The notes under the pieces: model-generated | Databases searched by the model: none | Told to the model about the DNA's origin: nothing | What the model saw: the letters and a program-made list of their open reading frames with translations, nothing else | Made by a program: the position numbers and the translations under genes | Shown: positions 56,664 to 64,000 of the stretch, in pieces | Numbering within the stretch: the stretch's first letter is position 1 | Layout of the letters: the number at the start of each line of letters is the position of its first letter | NCBI RefSeq assembly: GCF_034351645.1 | Contig: NZ_CP133782.1 | Span: 2,609,001-2,673,000 of the forward strand | Length of the DNA: 64,000 nucleotides | Origin: Pseudomonas sp. DC1.2 | Lineage (GTDB): Bacteria > Pseudomonadota > Gammaproteobacteria > Pseudomonadales > Pseudomonadaceae | Direction: 5' to 3'

Positions 56664-57863
56664 TTAAAGGCCGGACAGGCCAAGGGCGGGATCGATTCCA
56701 TCGAGTGCATCGGCCAAGCCTTTGGCCTTGTCAGCGATTTGTTTGCGTTGCTCGGCATTTAGGGTGTCGTAGCTCGCATAGCCATCCTTGACCTTGAACG
56801 TGTTGAGTTCGGTATCGAGGGTGGCGAGTGCGTTATCGATGTTGGGCAGCAGTTCGGCGGCGGATTTGGTCAGTAGCGGTCGCATCAGATCGACGACTTT
56901 GCGCGCCACGTCGAGGTTGGCGGCGAAGCCGTTGAGGTCGGTGTGGCTGTAGCGTTCCTCTTCGCCGCTGCTGGCGCGTACTTGAGCGATGCTGTTGAGG
57001 TTGCGCACCACAATGCTTACCAGTTGCTCGGGAGGAAGCGCTTGGGCCAACAACTGTTGCTTGAGGCGGGTGATGTCAGTGACCAGGCGCTGGGCAGCCG
57101 GTGTCAGGCCATCAAGGCTGCGTTGCTGGAACAGTGCGTATTCGAGGCGATGAAAGCCCACGAACGCTGGATCTTGCTCGCGTTTTTCGAAGTAATCGGC
57201 GCGGGCGTTGATCGCGTTATCGAGTTCCGACAGGCGTTGTGCGGCCGGGGCGATTCGTTGATAGGCGGCGCGTGCCGGCACATACAACGCTTGAGCCTGA
57301 CTCAAGTCGCCGGCTGCGATGGCCTGTTCAAGGGCCGTGACCGCTTTGATCAGCGCACTGCTTTGGCTGCTCAGGTAGACACGAAATTCCGACAGCGGCC
57401 CGATGAACGCGACCATCGACGGTTTTGCCTTGGCGGCGGCATCGGAGGCTGCGGTCGGGGTCACATGCAAGGTGCCACGTGGGTTGCTCAGCAATCCACA
57501 GGTGATCGCGTAGTCACCGGGGGCCAAGTTGGCGTTGATCACCTGACTCAAGCCGGGGGCGATATTTTCCCGCTCTTCGAGCACCAGCACACCGTCGAGA
57601 ATTTCCCATTCCACGGCCCGGTCGGAACGGTTGACGATGCGAAAACTCGCATGGCCGGCCGGAACGGTGAGGGCATTCGGCTCACAGTTGTGAGGGTGAA
57701 TGGTCACCACCACTTCGTCATGGTTGGTTTGACGCTTGGCGGCGGCCATTTTCGAGGCGGTGTAGAACAGGCCACCGGCGGCAATCATCACGATCACCGA
57801 GCCGGCCACCGCCCAGCGCAGGGCGCGGGGAGGCGAGGCCACGGGAGGAGTTGGCGTTGACAT
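56664..57863 (-). CDS. efeO: EfeO, cupredoxin plus imelysin-like periplasmic protein
   Basis: A 399-residue protein. N-terminal anchor or signal (WAVAGSVIVMIAAGGLFYTA, about 17-36), a cupredoxin domain (about 47-140: CEPNALTVPAG...GDYAITCGLLSNPRGTLHV), then the M75 domain with HxxE in VGFHRLEYALF. I set the start at 57863 with AGG upstream, since the frame above it is inside efeU. It is eight bases from efeU. It hands iron to the permease. Confidence 0.93.
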   Translation of the reverse strand: MSTPTPPVASPPRALRWAVAGSVIVMIAAGGLFYTASKMAAAKRQTNHDEVVVTIHPHNCEPNALTVPAGHASFRIVNRSDRAVEWEILDGVLVLEERENIAPGLSQVINANLAPGDYAITCGLLSNPRGTLHVTPTAASDAAAKAKPSMVAFIGPLSEFRVYLSSQSSALIKAVTALEQAIAAGDLSQAQALYVPARAAYQRIAPAAQRLSELDNAINARADYFEKREQDPAFVGFHRLEYALFQQRSLDGLTPAAQRLVTDITRLKQQLLAQALPPEQLVSIVVRNLNSIAQVRASSGEEERYSHTDLNGFAANLDVARKVVDLMRPLLTKSAAELLPNIDNALATLDTELNTFKVKDGYASYDTLNAEQRKQIADKAKGLADALDGIDPALGLSGL

Positions 57864-57871
57864 GAAAGCCC

Positions 57872-58723
57872 TTACTGGCTGGAAACGGAAGAAGGTTGCT
57901 TGGCGCGAGCGGGCGTTGGAGCCGGCGATGGCAGAAAAAACATCACCAGCGCCACCGCCAGGTAAATCAGGTAAGCGCCGAGGGTGCTGACGGTGGGCGC
58001 GTCTTGATAACCGAACATGCCCGCCAGGACCGAGCCGAGCGGGCCGTCCATTGGCAGGGTGGCGCTGAAGTCGAAGAGCACGGTTTGCAGGTGATTCCAC
58101 ACGCCGGCTTCATGCAGCGCTTGCACCGAATTGGAGAGAATGCCGGCGGCGACCACCAGGATGAACAGGCCGGTCCAGCGGAAGAATGCGCCGAGGTTCA
58201 GACGCATGCTGCCGGTGTAGATCAGGAAACCGATGATGATTGCCAGGATCAGCCCAAGCAGGGCGCCCATCGGTGCGGCGGGGCCTTCGCTTTGCTGGAA
58301 CACCGCGAGCAGGAAGAACACTGTTTCCAGGCCTTCACGGGCCACGGCGAAAAACACCATGGCAATCAACGCGGTGACTTGGTGTTTGGAACCGGTCAGG
58401 GCAAGGTCGAGCGAGGCGTGCAAGGAATGCTTGATCGAACGCGCCACTTTGCGCATCCAGAATACCATGGAACTGAGAATGCCGACGGCGACTAAACCGA
58501 CGACGCCTTCGAACAGCTCTTGCTGTTTCTGCGGGAATTCGGCGCTCATCAACTCCAGACCACCGCCAACCAGCAGGGCGAGGGCTGCGGCAAGGAACAC
58601 GCCAATCCACACCGCAGGCATCCATTGGCCACGGCCGGTTTGTTTGAGGTAGCTGGCGATAATGCCAACGATCAGTGCGGCTTCAATGCCTTCGCGCAGC
58701 ATGATCAGAAAGGGAACGAGCAT
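57872..58723 (-). CDS. efeU: EfeU, ferrous iron permease (FTR1 family)
   Basis: A 283-residue inner-membrane permease with seven helices. It carries the two iron-binding REGxE motifs of the family: REGIE (11-15) and REGLE (about 131-135). First gene of the efeU-efeO-efeB-efeM operon, with a Fur-box-like site upstream. EfeUOB takes up ferrous iron, usually at low pH and aerobically. The C-terminal tail is proline-rich. Confidence 0.95.
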   Translation of the reverse strand: MLVPFLIMLREGIEAALIVGIIASYLKQTGRGQWMPAVWIGVFLAAALALLVGGGLELMSAEFPQKQQELFEGVVGLVAVGILSSMVFWMRKVARSIKHSLHASLDLALTGSKHQVTALIAMVFFAVAREGLETVFFLLAVFQQSEGPAAPMGALLGLILAIIIGFLIYTGSMRLNLGAFFRWTGLFILVVAAGILSNSVQALHEAGVWNHLQTVLFDFSATLPMDGPLGSVLAGMFGYQDAPTVSTLGAYLIYLAVALVMFFLPSPAPTPARAKQPSSVSSQ

Positions 58724-58763
58724 TCAGCACCGTGTCGTCGTTAAAGAGGATGCTAATTTGTAA

Positions 58764-58782
58764 CATAATGACACTCATTCGC
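58764..58782 (-). promoter_or_regulatory. Fur box upstream of efeU
   Basis: Read on the minus strand, GCGAATGAGTGTCATTATG matches the 19-base Fur consensus at 13 positions, including the AATGA and TCATTAT halves. It lies 41 bases before the efeU start, so iron repression is expected. Confidence 0.7.
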
Positions 58783-58847
58783 AAACGATAAATATTGACA
58801 CCTAGCTGAACAATTGCTGAACGGCGTGTAATGTCGCGTCCTTCAGT

Positions 58848-59855
58848 CTAGAAAACCGTGTCCGCCCATCGGTTGTATTCGCCTATCAATTGATCGTAGC
58901 CAAGGGTCATCGTGTCGAAATCCTCACTCAACCGATGCGGCGGGGCGTGCTGATTCCAGTCGTCGATCAGGGTTTGCATGGTGTGCATCCAGGCCTGGGT
59001 CAGCGGATCGACGTGTCGCCACATTTGACGAACGTTGTAAGTGGAGCGCGTAGAGGGGTTTGCCGCCAAATAGTTGCGTGTTTGCTCCAACTGCAACCTT
59101 AGGCTTTCGTGGGTGGCCGCAAGCGTCGACGGGGTCAGCGTTTGGCGATCGGCGCTGTCCTTGATGGCTGTCAGTGCGTCCCGCACCCCAAGCAGGGCAT
59201 TTAGCACATACCAGTGAGCGTCCTTACCCAAACGTTGCTCCAGTTGTGCTAACTGAGTTGTTCGCAGTTCCCGGTCCTTTTGCTCAATGACCGGACGCAG
59301 CGTGTTGGAGGCCTCGATCAATCGCTCGGCCGCCGGCAGGAAGCCATCCATCGCATTGCGCGGCTTCAGATTGGTTGCAATCAACAGCTGGCTTTCAAAG
59401 TCGAGTCGGCCTATTTGCTGGCGCATGCCGCGTAACGCCTCGGCATAGTCAAGCGCTGAGCGCTCCTGATCTGGCAGAGCGTCATGCAAGGCCAGTTGCG
59501 CCTTTGACTGTGGCATGCAGGGCGCCAAGCGGCGGGTATGGCCATCACTGTCGCGCGACGCTTCATCGCCATAACGGGGATTGAATAAATCGGGGTATCG
59601 ACGTTGCAGCTCCAGCAACGATGCTGCTGATTTTGTTTCATGAGCCTGATACGCCTCAAAGCCTCGACGCCAAGGCCCGTCTACCTGATTCACGCACTGG
59701 ATCAGCACGCTCAGGCTACGACTTTGCTCCAGCGCCGCTGTCGATTGACCGCGTAGACGGGTCTGCAAGGGCACCCATGCGTCCAGCGGCTGAAGAAACG
59801 GTGTGAGGCCCACCGCAACAATCCCGAGGATGATCAGTTGGGTTCTGGTCTTCAT
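58848..59855 (-). CDS. DUF3829/YiiG-like envelope protein
   Basis: A 335-residue protein with an N-terminal hydrophobic segment (LIILGIVAVGLTPFLQPL) that may be a signal or anchor without a lipobox. The rest is helical with a coiled-coil character (LELQRRYPDLFNPRYGD, ALDYAEALRGMRQQIGRLDFE, LQLEQTRNYLAANPSTRSTYNVRQMW), like the YiiG/DUF3829 family of unknown function. The ATG at 59855 overlaps the stop of the J-domain-like gene by four bases, so the two are translated together and may interact. Confidence 0.75.
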   Translation of the reverse strand: MKTRTQLIILGIVAVGLTPFLQPLDAWVPLQTRLRGQSTAALEQSRSLSVLIQCVNQVDGPWRRGFEAYQAHETKSAASLLELQRRYPDLFNPRYGDEASRDSDGHTRRLAPCMPQSKAQLALHDALPDQERSALDYAEALRGMRQQIGRLDFESQLLIATNLKPRNAMDGFLPAAERLIEASNTLRPVIEQKDRELRTTQLAQLEQRLGKDAHWYVLNALLGVRDALTAIKDSADRQTLTPSTLAATHESLRLQLEQTRNYLAANPSTRSTYNVRQMWRHVDPLTQAWMHTMQTLIDDWNQHAPPHRLSEDFDTMTLGYDQLIGEYNRWADTVF

Positions 59856-61087
59856 CGCGCAACCGCCTGAGTGTTCGGGTACCACTGCGCCTTGGTTTCA
59901 GGCAGGTGACAGCGTTCCAAAGGATTGGAACGGCCTCTGCACAGCCGCTCGGGAAACGCTTGCAAGCCTTGATTTCTGCCGACCAATTGACCGTTGAAGT
60001 AGATCGCCGGGACCAGCATGGCGAGACTGATCACCAGTACCAGACCGATGGATTTCATGTTGTCCAGCTGCACGTAGCTGATCAGGCCCGGACCGAAACG
60101 TTCCTTCAGCGCACGCCACAGGGTGGGCATGGCCGATGGCACCTGCCCGTACAACCTTGGGTATTGATGATGCAGGGTTTCACTCAGACGCTCGCAAGCG
60201 GTCCAGTCGTCCTTTAGAAAATAACGGGTAAATTGGCGACGTTGTTCGTCCGACATCGGCGTCAGCAGTAACCGCGCCGCGCGACTGCTTGGCGTCTGGT
60301 GTGCCTGCCGCGCCAAACGTTGCTGATCTTCGAGAAAGACCTGCGCCAGGTGGCGTTCTTGCAGTGCTGACCAGTAAGGTTGGGTGCGGCGTTGCTCTAA
60401 CGTACCGTCATCCTTCCAGCCCTGAAGCTTGCAGACAGTGTTGAACACCTCGCAGGACCAGTAATCACTGTTCAGCAGGACCGTGGCTAGCATCAGATTG
60501 AAATGCTCGCGGCGCTCCAGCGATTGCATCCAAGACGCCAGGCTCAGGACATAGACATGCTGGCAGAAATGCGCGTCGTTCCCCGCACGCAGCTGTTCTG
60601 CAAGCGATCGCTGTGTTCGAGCGAGCAATGCGTTTAATAACGGTTGGAGGGCGTCTCTCGCCAAGTCGGGACGCTGCCAGGGCGTCAGCCAGTCAAACTG
60701 CTCAAGCGCCCAATCGGTAAACGCTTCGGCCTGAGGTGTTGCCTCAAGGCAGCGTTCGAGCAGTTGGTCTTCGAACGCCGTTGCATCGCCTGAATTGCGC
60801 GCCTCAACCCATGCGTTCTCCAGACCCGCTAGCGTCATGCCTTCCAGCCACTGGGGGGCGCGCCGCGATGCACGTGTGACGTTGGGCTCGACCGCGAGCG
60901 GCGCCAATGGCGCCAGACGACTAGCGTCCATCGCCTGCTCGTAAGCTTCACGCAGACGTTGAAAACCCTGAGGATCGTCGTCCGGTCGGTTATGTTTGAG
61001 CCGTTGTGCGTAATGGCGTTTGATACTGCGTGAATCGGCACCTGGCTCAAGCCCGAGTATTTCCCAACAACTCATAGCGACCGTCAT
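59852..61087 (-). CDS. J-domain-like protein with degenerate HPD motif and C-terminal TM
   Basis: A 411-residue protein. The first 60 residues have a J-domain pattern (CWEILGLEPGADSRSIKRHYAQRLK and FQRLREAYEQAM), but the HPD tripeptide, needed to stimulate Hsp70, is replaced by HNRPDDDP. A long helical middle (about 80-330) has no motif I recognise. One transmembrane helix (SIGLVLVISLAMLVPAIYF) is near residue 360, followed by a short Cys-containing tail. An ATG four codons on is the alternative start; neither has a good ribosome binding site. Confidence 0.78.
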   Translation of the reverse strand: MTVAMSCWEILGLEPGADSRSIKRHYAQRLKHNRPDDDPQGFQRLREAYEQAMDASRLAPLAPLAVEPNVTRASRRAPQWLEGMTLAGLENAWVEARNSGDATAFEDQLLERCLEATPQAEAFTDWALEQFDWLTPWQRPDLARDALQPLLNALLARTQRSLAEQLRAGNDAHFCQHVYVLSLASWMQSLERREHFNLMLATVLLNSDYWSCEVFNTVCKLQGWKDDGTLEQRRTQPYWSALQERHLAQVFLEDQQRLARQAHQTPSSRAARLLLTPMSDEQRRQFTRYFLKDDWTACERLSETLHHQYPRLYGQVPSAMPTLWRALKERFGPGLISYVQLDNMKSIGLVLVISLAMLVPAIYFNGQLVGRNQGLQAFPERLCRGRSNPLERCHLPETKAQWYPNTQAVAR

Positions 61088-61241
61088 AAAGCGTGCAGTT
61101 CCCTATCCTGGCCAAGTGTCCTGGCTCAACCTATCGGCCGGCGAAGCGTGTTATTGAGCGGCAAAGTGTACAAGACTGGCTTTTTATCCTGCGCTGCCTA
61201 AGATGGCCGGCAGATCAATCTGTGGCGCCGAGAGTCGTTTA

Positions 61242-62258
61242 ATGTCGGATAAAGACACCATTTCCATGCAACTGGTGCGTGAGGCGCTGCTGCAAAGTTG
61301 CGCGCCCGGTGCGGCCACCGAAGAGGTGTTGCATAAGGTCGGCATCGATCCTCGATTGCTGGCAACCACCGACGCCCGAGTTCCCGCCACCGCTTACGCA
61401 CGGTTGTGGCGCTTGCTGGCGCGACGTACTGACGATGAGTTCTTCGGCATGGACCCGCGCCAGCTCAAATCGGGCAGTCTGGAATTTCTCTGCCGTTGCG
61501 CCATGGTCCAGCCGACTCTGGCGGCCGGCCTGACGTCGGGCCTGGGCTTTCTGTCGCTGATGCTCGAACACTTGCCTGCGCAGTTGGTGCGCCAGCAAAG
61601 CCTGGCCGAAATCGTCTTGCTGGAAGACGACCAGACGCCGCGTCGCGCCTTTACCTATTTCACCTACTGGATGATCGTCCACGGTGTCGCCTGTTGGCTG
61701 GCGGGGCGGCGCATTCCGATTCTGGCCATCGAGCTGCGTTGCCCCGCAGCGGATTTCTGCGACGACTACCACGTAATGTTTTCCGAAAACCTGCGTTTCG
61801 ACCGCCCACGCACGCGGATGATTTTCGCCGCCGATTGCCTGAATCTGCCGATCAAGCGCAGCCCCGAAGAACTCAAGCGCTTCCTGGCCCATGCGCCGGC
61901 CAACATTCTGGTCAAGTACCGTGATCCGGAGAGCCTGGCCAGTCGGCTCAAACACGAGTTGCGGCAACTGCCGGCCGAACAGTGGCCAGAAACCGAAACC
62001 CTGGCGCAGCAACTGTGCATGTCCGCCTCGACCCTGCGCCGCCGTCTGGCCGAAGAAGGGCAGACGTGGCAAGGGCTCAAGGACAGCGTGCGCAAGGAAC
62101 TGGCGATCGTCTGGCTGGCGGATCCTTCGATCAGCTTTGCCGACATTGCGGCGCGCTTGGGCTTTGCCGATGCCAGTTCTTTTTACAAGGCGTTTCGAAA
62201 ATGGTCGGGGTCCAATCCCGGGCATTACCGCAGTCTGATTCTTAACGAAGCCAGCTAA
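61242..62258 (+). CDS. AraC-family transcription regulator
   Basis: A 338-residue regulator: N-terminal arabinose-binding-type/OruR-like effector domain (about 1-220, with LKSGSLEFLCRCAMVQPTLAAGL) and a C-terminal AraC DNA-binding pair (TLAQQLCMSASTLRRRLAEEG and SISFADIAARLGFADASSFYKAFRKWSGSNPGHYR, shown in parts). The start at 61242 is supported by family length; a frame 39 bases longer exists. It is upstream of the acyl-CoA synthetase gene on the same strand and may regulate it. Confidence 0.88.
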   Translation: MSDKDTISMQLVREALLQSCAPGAATEEVLHKVGIDPRLLATTDARVPATAYARLWRLLARRTDDEFFGMDPRQLKSGSLEFLCRCAMVQPTLAAGLTSGLGFLSLMLEHLPAQLVRQQSLAEIVLLEDDQTPRRAFTYFTYWMIVHGVACWLAGRRIPILAIELRCPAADFCDDYHVMFSENLRFDRPRTRMIFAADCLNLPIKRSPEELKRFLAHAPANILVKYRDPESLASRLKHELRQLPAEQWPETETLAQQLCMSASTLRRRLAEEGQTWQGLKDSVRKELAIVWLADPSISFADIAARLGFADASSFYKAFRKWSGSNPGHYRSLILNEAS

Positions 62259-62441
62259 ACGCCGGTCATTTGCTCACGCGGCATGGCTGAGGGGAGGGCG
62301 CTCTGCGTCCGCTGTTGGCTCTTGGCCAAACCAGTCAACCAACTTGATAGCTTTGACCATTGCCGCACCCTGCGCGCGGAGCGAGTATTTCCCTGTTATT
62401 AAAGGTTCCCCATCTAATAAAAAAACAGAGGGATGGTGCTC

Positions 62442-64000
62442 ATGCGCGATTACGTGTCTGCCACGTCACAGTTCAATTTCCAGCACACCGTCGAAGCCAC
62501 GCTGAGCGGGTCGTTGACCGCACTCAACGCCTGCGTTGAATGTTGTGACCGGCACGCCTTGCCGGGGCGCATCGCGTTGTTCTGGGAGGGCCGCGACGGC
62601 GCCAGCGCGACGTACACCTTCAGCGACTTGCAAGACAAGGCTGCGCGGTTCGCCAATTTCCTGCTGGCTCAAGGCGTGAAAAAGGGGGACAAGGTCGCGG
62701 GTCTCTTGCCACGCAATATCGAATTGTTGATCACCGTGTTCGCCACGTGGCGCATCGGCGCGGTCTATCAGCCGCTGTTCACGGCCTTCGGCCCCAAAGC
62801 CCTCGAACATCGCTTAAGCAGCTCCGGCGCTGTGGTGGTCGTGACCGATGCGGTCAATCGCGCCAAACTCGCTGACGTCGCCAATTGCCCGACCCTCGTC
62901 ACCGTTGCCGGCCCTAAAGGGCAGGGGATTGTGCGTGGCGATTACAGCTTTTGGGCTGAACTGGCCCATTACTCCCCCGTGTGCGAGCCGCTGCTACTGA
63001 CCGGTGAAGACCCGTTCCTGCTGATGTTTACCTCAGGCACCACCGGCCCGGCGAAAGCCCTTTCAGTGCCGCTCAAAGCGCTTGTCGCCTTCCAGAGCTA
63101 CACCCGAGACGCTGTGGACCTGCGCCCTGAAGATGCGTTCTGGAACATCGCCGATCCGGGTTGGGCTTATGGCATCTACTTTGGTGTGACCGGGCCGATG
63201 TCGATGGGGCACCCGATCACGTTCTACGATGGCCCGTTCACCCTCGAAAGTACCTGCCGGATAATCAACAAATATTCGATCACCAACCTCACCGGTTCGC
63301 CGACCGCATACCGCTTGCTGATTGCCGGTGGCGACGAATTCGCACGCTCGATCAAGGGCAAACTGCGCATCGTCAGCAGCGCCGGTGAACCGCTGAATCC
63401 TGAGGTGATTCGCTGGTTTGCGGACAACCTGAACGTCGTCATCCATGACCATTACGGTCAGACCGAACTGGGCATGGTGCTGTGCAATCACCATGGCCTG
63501 GAGCACCCGGTCCACTTGGGCGCTGCCGGTTTCGCTTCACCGGGTCATCGCATCGTGGTGCTGGACGACAACTGCAACGAACTCTCGGTCGGTCAGCCAG
63601 GGATTCTCGCCATCGATCGCAGCCAGTCGCCCATGTGCTGGTTCAGCGGTTACGAGGGCGCGCCGACCAACGCGTTCGTCGGCCGCTATTACTTGAGCGG
63701 CGATACCGTGGAGTGGAACCCGGACGGAAGCATCAGCTTTGTCGGCCGCAGCGATGACGTGATCACCACATCAGGCTATCGGGTCGGTCCGTTTGACGTT
63801 GAAAGCGCGCTGATCGAGCACCCCGCAGTGGTCGAAGCCGCTGTGGTCGGCAAACCTGATCCGCAGCGTACCGAATTGGTCAAAGCCTTCGTGGTGCTCA
63901 GCCCGCAGTACCGCGCCGAGCCGGCATTGGCCGAAGCGTTGCGCCAACACGTGCGCATGCGTCTGGCCGCGCACTCATACCCCCGCGAAATCGAATTTGT
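62442..64000 (+). CDS. Acyl-CoA synthetase (AMP-forming), cut by the window end
   Basis: The reading frame is open from the ATG at 62442 (GAGGG nine bases upstream; an in-frame ATG at 62433 is also possible) to the window end, about 519 residues. ANL-superfamily motifs: TSGTTGPAK (197-205), DPGWAYGIYFG, GSPTAYRLL, YGQTELG (338-344) and SGDTVEWNPDGSISFVGRSDDVI. The catalytic C-terminal lysine should lie just beyond the window, after PREIEF. It resembles acetyl-/medium-chain acyl-CoA synthetases; the substrate cannot be assigned. Confidence 0.9.
   Translation, partial: MRDYVSATSQFNFQHTVEATLSGSLTALNACVECCDRHALPGRIALFWEGRDGASATYTFSDLQDKAARFANFLLAQGVKKGDKVAGLLPRNIELLITVFATWRIGAVYQPLFTAFGPKALEHRLSSSGAVVVVTDAVNRAKLADVANCPTLVTVAGPKGQGIVRGDYSFWAELAHYSPVCEPLLLTGEDPFLLMFTSGTTGPAKALSVPLKALVAFQSYTRDAVDLRPEDAFWNIADPGWAYGIYFGVTGPMSMGHPITFYDGPFTLESTCRIINKYSITNLTGSPTAYRLLIAGGDEFARSIKGKLRIVSSAGEPLNPEVIRWFADNLNVVIHDHYGQTELGMVLCNHHGLEHPVHLGAAGFASPGHRIVVLDDNCNELSVGQPGILAIDRSQSPMCWFSGYEGAPTNAFVGRYYLSGDTVEWNPDGSISFVGRSDDVITTSGYRVGPFDVESALIEHPAVVEAAVVGKPDPQRTELVKAFVVLSPQYRAEPALAEALRQHVRMRLAAHSYPREIEF

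Noticed and set aside
1..64000. CRISPR arrays, tRNA or rRNA genes, prophage modules
   Set aside because: I found no regularly spaced repeats, no tRNA-like cloverleaf near the integrase and no structural phage genes.

Overview
The window comes from the chromosome of a fluorescent Pseudomonas (P. fluorescens group). This rests on recognisable gene sets (galU, gor, ahpC/ahpF, hpd, an MvaT-type H-NS protein, ptxS-kguEKTD, aruH-like aminotransferase, sfnG, efeUOB), on the codon usage, and on REP/REPIN palindromes of the GCGAGC..GCTCGC type. There is no rRNA, tRNA, CRISPR or prophage.

Layout. 1-5.1 kb: small protein, galU, gor, then a divergent pair made of a KfrA-like coiled-coil DNA-binding protein and a lone tyrosine recombinase with conspicuous inverted repeats between them. 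5.1-10 kb: peroxide defence (ahpC with an OxyR-like site, ahpF). A complete class C-type group II intron sits directly behind the ahpF terminator, followed by gloA. 10-16.7 kb: exported hypothetical, MvaT-family silencer with a TTG start, CSS/EAL c-di-GMP phosphodiesterase, hpd, RarD-type permease, aldo/keto reductase. 16.8-23.8 kb: MFS transporter divergent from a CdaR-type regulator and glycerate kinase (sugar-acid/glycerate use), chemoreceptor, AruH-like transaminase. 23.9-29.2 kb: 2-ketogluconate catabolism, ptxS-kguE-kguK-kguT-kguD, with two perfect PtxS operators.

29.2-36 kb is the accessory region of greatest interest: two large proteins of unknown function that look like strings of beta-sandwich modules, a pertactin-like autotransporter, and a small beta-rich protein of unknown function. 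Two lux-box-like palindromes, 14/16 identical to each other, lie about 100 bp upstream of the first and last genes, and weaker look-alikes lie at the same distance upstream of the two middle genes. I infer a LuxR-type (quorum-sensing or LuxR-solo) surface/secretion regulon whose regulator is outside the window.

36.2-43.7 kb: DUF1345-like membrane protein, RND efflux pump (no outer-membrane gene) divergent from an RstAB-like two-component system, with a REPIN in the divergent promoter. 43.7-48.9 kb: pncA, a TPR/ECF-sigma/anti-sigma cluster, dienoyl-CoA isomerase-like protein, nudC and a TSUP permease that overlaps nudC tail to tail. 49-52.9 kb: organosulfur acquisition (SfnB/DszC-like flavoprotein, sfnG behind a sigma54-like promoter) and a TetR/DUF1348 pair. 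53-58.8 kb: pssA and a Fur-boxed ferrous iron uptake operon efeU-efeO-efeB plus an extra EfeM-type gene. 58.8-64 kb: a J-domain-like/DUF3829-like coupled pair, an AraC regulator and an acyl-CoA synthetase cut by the window end.
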